Assembly (NCBI GenBank): GCA_029940245.1
Contig: JAOZRF010000060.1
Coordinates: forward strand, 1-10,761
Length of the DNA: 10,761 nt
Reading direction: 5' to 3'
From: Desulfobacula sp.
Lineage (GTDB): Bacteria; Desulfobacterota; Desulfobacteria; Desulfobacterales; Desulfobacteraceae
The position numbers and the translations under genes are program-made. The notes under the pieces are model-generated. The model was given only the letters and a program-made list of their open reading frames with translations, was not told the origin of the DNA and ran no database searches. Below, in pieces: positions 6,338 through 10,761 of this stretch. Positions within the stretch are counted from its first letter, which is position 1. Each line of letters starts with the position of its first letter.

Positions 6338-7893
6338 ATTAAAGATGTTCCTGTCATTTCATCGGGTTGTTTTATATTCAATATTTTCAGAAGGGTCGGG
6401 GCGATATCACCAAGAATCCCGTCTTTTATTGATATATTTTTATAGTTATTGCCGGCAAGTATCAGTCTTACCGGATTCAAGGTGTGGGCCGTATGAGGAG
6501 AGCCGTCATCTGCAATCATCTGTTCACAATTCCCATGATCCGCTGTTACCAATGCAACCCCTCCTGTTTCCCATATAGCGTTAACAACCTTTTGCGTACA
6601 CTTGTCAACGGTTTCACATCCTTTGATGGCTGCTTTAAGAATTCCTGTATGTCCCACCATGTCCATATTGGCAAAATTCAGTACGATAAATTGAAATTCA
6701 CGGGATTTGATTTTTTCACAGGCTGTCCGGGCAAGTTCAAAAGCGCTCATCTGGGGTTTTTTATCATAGGTTGCCACGTCTCTGGGAGAGGGAATCAATA
6801 CTCGTTCTTCACCTTGAAAAATTTTTTCATCACCGCCATTGAAAAAATAAGTAACATGGGCATATTTTTCAGTTTCAGCAATTCGAAGCTGGGAAATATT
6901 ATTTTGGCTTAATATCTCTCCGAAAATTTTATTCAGGTGTTCAGGCGCAAAAGCCACTGGGAGATTAAAGGTTTCGTCATACTGCGTCATGCAGATAAAA
7001 TCTGTAAGGTTTATATGTTTTTCCCGGGTAAATTCATTAAAGCCTTTTTCGGTAAAGGCCCTTGTGATCTCTTTCGCCCGGTCTGCCCGGAAATTAAAAA
7101 AGATAATGCTGTCTCCATCATCAATTATACCATTTGCAGCGCCATTTAAAGTGTCATTGTCAGTATTGAGAAGAATGGGTTTGATGAATTCATCAGTCTG
7201 ACCGGAATTATATGCGTTTTGTACAGCTGTTATTGGATTGTCAGCAGGCAATCCTTCAGCTTTTGTAAAAAGCTGATATGCTTTTTTAACCCTGTCCCAT
7301 CTTGTATCCCTGTCCATGGCCCAGTAACGGCCTACAATAGTGGCTATTTTGCCATAATTCTGCTTGTCAAGATAGCCCTGAAGCTGCTGAATATAATGAA
7401 TACCACTGACAGGAGAGGTATCTCGCCCGTCAAGGATTGGGTGAATAAAAAGATGTTTAACACCATTTTGTTTTGCCATGTCAATTAAGGCAAACAAATG
7501 GGAGATATGGCTGTGAACTCCGCCATCAGACAAAAGTCCCATAAGATGGAGGCTTTTGCCCTGCTTTGAAACCCGGCTCATGACATTCACCAGTGCAGGG
7601 GTTTTAAAAAATGATTTATCGGAAATAGTCTGATTGATTCTTACAAAATCCTGCAATACTTTTCTACCCGCACCGATATTCATGTGTCCCACTTCTGAGT
7701 TGCCCATGGTTCCATCGGGAAGTCCCACTGCATTGCCGGAGCATAAAAGTTTGCAGCTGGGGAAATTTTTTAACAGAGAATCTAAAAAAGGCGTATCTGC
7801 CAGGGCAAATGCATTTCCTTGAGTTGAATCATTAATGCCCCAACCGTCAAGGATCATTAAAATATTGACAGGCAAAGATTTAGAATTCATCAT
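6334..7893 (-). CDS. gpmI: 2,3-bisphosphoglycerate-independent phosphoglycerate mutase
   Basis: Interconverts 3- and 2-phosphoglycerate in glycolysis and gluconeogenesis using two Mn ions and a phosphoserine. With the ATG at 7893 the protein has 519 residues, near the family norm of about 510. Numbered from this start: MILDGWG (13-19, metal Asp16), LPDGTMGNSEVGHMNIGAGR (58-77) with catalytic Ser66, DGRD (155-158), RADR (269-272), the metal-binding NMDMVGHTG (409-417) and TADHGNCE (450-457). All expected motifs are present. The reading frame is open further upstream to 7956, but that extension is basic, lies inside rsfS and lacks family similarity. The sequence GAGGA (7899-7903) favours the ATG at 7893 or 7890. 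The gene overlaps rsfS by 14 nt and the following gene by 4 nt, implying coupled translation. Confidence 0.95.
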   Translation of the reverse strand: MMNSKSLPVNILMILDGWGINDSTQGNAFALADTPFLDSLLKNFPSCKLLCSGNAVGLPDGTMGNSEVGHMNIGAGRKVLQDFVRINQTISDKSFFKTPALVNVMSRVSKQGKSLHLMGLLSDGGVHSHISHLFALIDMAKQNGVKHLFIHPILDGRDTSPVSGIHYIQQLQGYLDKQNYGKIATIVGRYWAMDRDTRWDRVKKAYQLFTKAEGLPADNPITAVQNAYNSGQTDEFIKPILLNTDNDTLNGAANGIIDDGDSIIFFNFRADRAKEITRAFTEKGFNEFTREKHINLTDFICMTQYDETFNLPVAFAPEHLNKIFGEILSQNNISQLRIAETEKYAHVTYFFNGGDEKIFQGEERVLIPSPRDVATYDKKPQMSAFELARTACEKIKSREFQFIVLNFANMDMVGHTGILKAAIKGCETVDKCTQKVVNAIWETGGVALVTADHGNCEQMIADDGSPHTAHTLNPVRLILAGNNYKNISIKDGILGDIAPTLLKILNIKQPDEMTGTSLI

Positions 7894-8296
7894 CATTTTC
7901 CTCTTCATCCGTCTCTTCCTGTGGTTCAAATGTTTCTTTAAATCCGGAAAGATCAATTCTGGGCGCCTCAGCCCACAATCCTTCTATATCATAAAAAGCT
8001 TTTTTTTCAGATTCAAAGACATGAATAATAGCGTCTCCAAAATCAAGCAATGCCCAAACACCCTCTTTAACCCCTTCAATACCAATGGCTTTTATTTTTT
8101 CAGCTTTTAAACGTTTAATCAAATGCTCGGCAATGGAGGTCACCTGGCGATGTGATCCAGCTTCAATAATGACAATGTGATCAGTATAAGAAGTGAATTC
8201 TTTTACATCAATGGCAACAATTGATTCTGTTTTTCTTTCAAATGCAGGAATAAGATATTTTTTAAGATCATCATTTATTGCGGCACTATTTTTCAT
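7880..8296 (-). CDS. rsfS: Ribosome silencing factor RsfS (YbeB/Iojap family)
   Basis: 138 residues. Members bind ribosomal protein uL14 on the 50S subunit and block joining of 30S, lowering translation under starvation. The family core is complete: AIDVKEFTSYTDHIVIIEAG (28-47), SHRQVTSIAEHLIKRLK (48-64), EGVKEGVWALLDFGDAIIHVF (74-94) and FYDIEGLWAEAPRIDL (101-116). The beta-strand normally ending in A-S/T-G here reads IIEAGSHRQV, a mild deviation. After the core the protein carries a strongly acidic tail (124-138, ten Glu/Asp in fifteen residues), which overlaps the gpmI start region and may be shaped by that overlap. The ATG at 8296 overlaps the nadD stop as ATGA; pairing of nadD and rsfS is common in bacteria. 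Confidence 0.92.
   Translation of the reverse strand: MKNSAAINDDLKKYLIPAFERKTESIVAIDVKEFTSYTDHIVIIEAGSHRQVTSIAEHLIKRLKAEKIKAIGIEGVKEGVWALLDFGDAIIHVFESEKKAFYDIEGLWAEAPRIDLSGFKETFEPQEETDEEENDDEF
7899..7903 (-). promoter_or_regulatory. Ribosome-binding site that sets the gpmI start
   Basis: On the - strand GAGGA is followed by three consecutive ATG codons at 7896, 7893 and 7890, at 2, 5 and 8 nt. The first is too close. The second or third is a normal distance. The site lies inside the acidic C-terminal codons of rsfS. Confidence 0.6.
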
Positions 8297-8940
8297 TTAT
8301 ACAATTCCTTTGTTCTAATAATTTTTTCAATATCTGCAGGCACGAGATTTTTTATGGATTGATTATTTTTTATCCGATCCCGGATCATTGTAGATGAAAT
8401 ATTAATTATAGGCACCCTGCATATTAATATGTTCTGTTTTTTTTCATGGGAAAACATTTGCTCCTGTTCATTAAAGATGTATCCTTTTGATATGTTAACG
8501 TCAATAAAAGATACAATGGCATTATAATTTTTCCAATGCCCTCTTAACATGATGATAATTTGAATTGCTTCAAAAATTTGATCTTTATGTTTCCAGGTTG
8601 TTATGTCTAAAAATACATCAGATCCCATCAAAAGGTAAAAAAAAGTGTTTGGGCCATATTCTTTTTTAAATTCGTTTATGGTGTCAATGGTAAAGGAAGG
8701 ACCTTTTCTGATGAGTTCCTTGTCTGATACAAAAAAATTTTCAAAGCCCTGTAAGCTTTGTTTTACCATTTCAAAACGGTCCTTTGCAGGTGCAAGGTTG
8801 ATGTTTGATTTGTGGGGGGGAGTTGCAGAGGGGATAAAAAAAATTTTTTTTAAATCATATCTATCTTTGACATACTGAACGATTTCAATATGGCCATTGT
8901 GGAAAGGATTAAATGTTCCTCCAAAAATTCCGATTTTCAT
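8293..8940 (-). CDS. nadD: Nicotinate-nucleotide adenylyltransferase
   Basis: 215 residues, normal family length. It makes nicotinate adenine dinucleotide from nicotinate mononucleotide and ATP in NAD synthesis. The nucleotidyltransferase signature GGTFNPFHNGH (7-17) has the H-x-G-H-type motif, followed by FIPSATPPHK (35-44), RKGPSFTIDT (78-87), LLMGSDVF (103-110) and the C-terminal ISSTMIRDRI (181-190), which binds phosphate. The start is 2 nt after the obgE stop. The coding strand is unusually A/T-rich with an A8/T8 stretch at 8836-8851 and a C7 run at 8814-8820 (the TPPHKS codons); the frame stays intact through both. Confidence 0.95.
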   Translation of the reverse strand: MKIGIFGGTFNPFHNGHIEIVQYVKDRYDLKKIFFIPSATPPHKSNINLAPAKDRFEMVKQSLQGFENFFVSDKELIRKGPSFTIDTINEFKKEYGPNTFFYLLMGSDVFLDITTWKHKDQIFEAIQIIIMLRGHWKNYNAIVSFIDVNISKGYIFNEQEQMFSHEKKQNILICRVPIINISSTMIRDRIKNNQSIKNLVPADIEKIIRTKELYK

Positions 8941-8942
8941 TT

Positions 8943-9938
8943 TTAACTCTTTGTAAGTTTGGAAGATAAAAGGCTGATAAGTTCTTTTACCCCTTTCCCC
9001 GTGGCAGCGGACAAGGTCAATACCTGGATATTTTTTAAAGCATGTTTAAAGGCCGCAACCTTTTCTTTTGTACCGGACAGGTCAATTTTATTGAGTACAA
9101 CAATCTGTGTTTTTTGTGCCAGAGTTTGACTGTATTTGGACAACTCATTGTTGATGATGTTAAAAGACTTGAGCGGGAAATCAGGATCTATCTGGAAAGA
9201 ATCAATCAAATGAACTAGAATCCCGGTTCTTTCAATATGTTTTAAAAAATTGATACCAAGCCCAATCCCTTCGTGCGCACCTTCAATCAACCCGGGGATA
9301 TCAGCCACAGCAAATGGTTCTCCAAAGGCTGGTTCCACCATTCCGATAATGGGGGTCAATGTTGTAAAGGGGTAGTCTGCTATTTTTGGTCGGGCTGCCG
9401 ATATATTACTGATCAGCGTTGATTTTCCGGCATTGGGTAACCCGACAAGCCCGACATCGGCAAGAAGTTTCAGTTCCAGCTTAATCGTAAGTTCAATACC
9501 GGGAATACCAGGCTGAGAATATCTGGGTGCCCGGTTGGTGGAACTTGCAAAACGTTTGTTGCCTCTCCCGCCCATGCCGCCATGGGCAATAATATATTCA
9601 CCTGTGGTATGGGTTAGATCAACAATGATTTCGTTGGTGTCTGCATTGGAAACAATGGTTCCCGGTGGAAGGGCTATAATGCAGTGGGAACCATTTTTGC
9701 CATGTTTTTGTTTGCCCTGGCCACCTTCCCCATTTTTGGCCTTGAGTATTTTCTGGCGGCGATAATCGTAGAGTGTACGTTGATTTTCATCGATTTTTAT
9801 GATGACATGACCACCATCACCGCCATCGCCACCATCAGGTCCTCCTCTTTCAATGTAGCGTTCTCGTCGGAAGCTTGTGCATCCGCGGCCGCCATCACCG
9901 GACCTGACTATGATGATGGCTTCATCTACAAATTTCAC
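8943..9938 (-). CDS. obgE: GTPase Obg (ribosome assembly)
   Basis: 331 residues starting with GTG at 9938, whose bases overlap the rpmA stop as GTGA. The glycine-rich Obg fold fills residues 1-158 ([26 protein letters not shown], seen as a pattern at 3-28, and [16 protein letters not shown] at 32-47). The G domain follows: G1 GLPNAGKST (166-174), switch [10 protein letters not shown] (188-196), G3 [16 protein letters not shown] (213-228), G4 NKID (283-286) and G5 SAATGKG (310-316). It binds the 50S subunit and couples large-subunit maturation to GTP and ppGpp levels. The optional C-terminal extension found in some lineages is absent. The position after rplU and rpmA is the widely conserved arrangement. 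Confidence 0.96.
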   Translation of the reverse strand: MKFVDEAIIIVRSGDGGRGCTSFRRERYIERGGPDGGDGGDGGHVIIKIDENQRTLYDYRRQKILKAKNGEGGQGKQKHGKNGSHCIIALPPGTIVSNADTNEIIVDLTHTTGEYIIAHGGMGGRGNKRFASSTNRAPRYSQPGIPGIELTIKLELKLLADVGLVGLPNAGKSTLISNISAARPKIADYPFTTLTPIIGMVEPAFGEPFAVADIPGLIEGAHEGIGLGINFLKHIERTGILVHLIDSFQIDPDFPLKSFNIINNELSKYSQTLAQKTQIVVLNKIDLSGTKEKVAAFKHALKNIQVLTLSAATGKGVKELISLLSSKLTKS

Positions 9939-10189
9939 GCTTCATAAACGCTGACTTTTTTTCTGTCGCGGCCTTTTCTTTCAAAGGTCACAACGCCGTC
10001 AATCAAGGCAAAAAGAGTAAAATCTTTACCCATACCAACGTTGTTCCCTGGATGGAGTTTTGTGCCCACCTGTCTTACAAGAATGTTTCCTGCAAGAACG
10101 CTTTGTCCGCCAAATTTTTTAACTCCGCGTCGCTGACCGTTTGAATCACGACCATTTCTTGTACTGCCCGCTGCTTTTTTATGTGACAT
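9935..10189 (-). CDS. rpmA: 50S ribosomal protein bL27
   Basis: 84 residues. It begins [20 protein letters not shown] after Met, the flexible N-terminus that reaches the peptidyl-transferase centre, with no cleavable Firmicutes-type leader. The conserved [20 protein letters not shown] (26-45), [20 protein letters not shown] (46-65) and [18 protein letters not shown] follow. AAGGAGAG (10193-10200) precedes the ATG, and the gene begins 18 nt after the rplU stop. Confidence 0.97.
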   Translation of the reverse strand: MSHKKAAGSTRNGRDSNGQRRGVKKFGGQSVLAGNILVRQVGTKLHPGNNVGMGKDFTLFALIDGVVTFERKGRDRKKVSVYEA

Positions 10190-10207
10190 TAGGTCTCTCC
10201 TTACTAT

Positions 10208-10519
10208 CTAAACCGCAATGGAATCTATTTTAATTTCAGTATAATTCTGTCTGTGGCCTTTCATTCTTCTAAAGCCTTTACGACGTTTATACTTGAAGAC
10301 CAATTTCTTTTTGTCCTTTGCCTGGTCAAGAATGTGTGCTTTGACCGAGGCAGTTTCAACTTTTGGACTTCCAAGGGTAATGGTTTCACCATCGGAATAC
10401 ATGAGGACGTCATCAAATTCAATCTGGGAACCCTCTGTTCCTTCAAGTTTTTCAACTTTAAGGATCTGTTCTTCATGAACCTTGTATTGTTTTCCTCCGG
10501 TTCTGATAACTGCGTACAT
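10208..10519 (-). CDS. rplU: 50S ribosomal protein bL21
   Basis: 103 residues, the normal length. MYAVIRTGGKQYKVHEEQIL (1-20), the central strands to about 70, and the basic C-terminal KFKYKRRKGFRRMKGHRQNY (74-93) that contacts 23S rRNA are all present. AAGGAGAG (10527-10534) is a strong ribosome-binding site. It is the first gene of the operon downstream of the promoter at 10573-10599. Confidence 0.97.
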   Translation of the reverse strand: MYAVIRTGGKQYKVHEEQILKVEKLEGTEGSQIEFDDVLMYSDGETITLGSPKVETASVKAHILDQAKDKKKLVFKYKRRKGFRRMKGHRQNYTEIKIDSIAV

Positions 10520-10572
10520 TTTTAAACTCTCCTTATTATTTCAATACTTTCGCAATTTTAAAAACTCGTAAC

Positions 10573-10599
10573 ATTATACTTGTTTTCCAGATTTGTCAA
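10573..10599 (-). promoter_or_regulatory. Probable sigma70 promoter of the rplU-rpmA-obgE operon
   Basis: On the - strand TTGACA (10594-10599) and TATAAT (10573-10578) both match consensus. The spacing is 15 nt, slightly short; the overlapping hexamer TAATGT gives 17 nt. Transcription should start near 10566, leaving a leader of about 45 nt before rplU, too short for a large riboswitch. Confidence 0.7.
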
Positions 10600-10704
10600 G
10601 ATAAACATAATCGAAGCCTCTCTAATTTTTAAATCCTGATTCTTTGTAAGTTTGCCAAAGTCAGGCCGAATCAAGTTCCACATTAAAGGGGCTCCCCAAC
10701 TTCC

Positions 10705-10761
10705 TTATTCAACATCCAGTATCTCTCTGACTTTACGAGCCAAAGTTTCCGATGAAAAAGG
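10705..10761 (-). CDS. C-terminal end of a probable receiver-domain (CheY-like) protein, cut by the window edge
   Basis: The - strand frame entering at 10761 reads PFSSETLARKVREILDVE and ends with TAA at 10705-10707. The pattern P-F-S-x-x-x-L-x-x-K-V-R-E-I-L-D is the usual last segment (beta5 end and helix 5) of receiver domains, normally preceded by the conserved Lys-Pro. It could be the end of a response regulator or of a hybrid histidine kinase. Only 18 codons are visible, so the call is tentative. It lies upstream of rplU on the same strand, 185 nt away, with the rplU promoter between. Confidence 0.5.
   Translation of the reverse strand, partial: PFSSETLARKVREILDVE

Noticed and set aside
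6484..6912. 142-codon open frame on the + strand
   Set aside because: It lies entirely opposite gpmI, whose catalytic motifs are continuous there; the product has no recognisable domain.
7894..7956. Longer gpmI beginning at 7956
   Set aside because: The extra 21 residues are highly basic, lie in rsfS codons, lack family similarity, and a ribosome-binding site sits just before the ATG cluster at 7896-7888.
10520..10572. Possible L21 leader regulatory RNA
   Set aside because: The leader expected from the promoter is only about 45 nt and shows no convincing stem apart from the ribosome-binding site.
10638..10672. Imperfect hairpin (GATTC/GAATC ends with CTTTG/CAAAG core) upstream of the rplU promoter
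   Set aside because: The stem is interrupted by an 8-nt bulge and no T-run follows on the - strand, so a terminator for the receiver-domain gene is not supported.
1..10761. CRISPR arrays, tRNA/rRNA genes, insertion sequences or attachment sites
   Set aside because: Reading both strands I found no spaced direct repeats, no cloverleaf-like sequence with T-loop and anticodon arm, and no transposase motifs or terminal inverted repeats.

Overview
The window reads as the chromosome of an anaerobic, propionate-handling member of the Desulfobacterota, most likely a Desulfobacteraceae relative (Desulfobacula/Desulfobacter type). This is inferred from moderately AT-rich DNA, the gene family content, and a methylmalonyl-CoA carboxyl-transfer cluster next to an Obg/L21/L27 housekeeping operon. 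No species can be named from the sequence alone.

Left half, + strand (1-5801): a co-directional cluster built around methylmalonyl-CoA/propionyl-CoA metabolism. It starts with the tail of an unrecognised small Cys-containing protein (1-257). Next is a short stretch (about 243-413) that I read as a wrecked methylmalonyl-CoA epimerase gene: its first ~20 and last ~29 codons are recognisable, but the middle is gone and the two ends are in different frames. Then come a Cys-rich DUF6125-like protein (429-1175), a full-length biotin-dependent carboxyltransferase of the MmdA/12S type (1211-2764), a 73-aa protein resembling the C-terminal tail of the small decarboxylase subunits MmdD/MmdE/OadG (2780-3001), a fused 5S-type carboxyltransferase plus biotin-carrier protein (3052-5103), and a double zinc-ribbon protein with a helical middle (5124-5801). 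The 12S-type, 5S-type and biotin-carrier parts are those of a transcarboxylase that moves a carboxyl group between methylmalonyl-CoA and pyruvate (propionyl-CoA and oxaloacetate). No membrane Na+-pump subunit and no biotin carboxylase is present in the window.

The two halves converge on a perfect 8-bp hairpin (5796-5820) lying between opposing stop codons.

Right half, - strand (5822-10519): a tightly packed operon, in transcription order rplU, rpmA, obgE, nadD, rsfS, gpmI and a small HsdR-N-like protein. Most junctions overlap or are only 2 nt apart, implying translational coupling. A sigma70-like promoter lies at 10573-10599, upstream of rplU. At the right edge, on the same strand, is the last 18 codons of what looks like a receiver-domain protein (10705-10761).

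The main unusual points are the epimerase remnant inside the pathway operon, the pump-less transcarboxylase with its MmdE-like mini-subunit, a perfect 9-bp repeat encoding part of the carrier-domain linker, and accessory Cys-rich/zinc-ribbon proteins of unknown function placed with the transcarboxylase.
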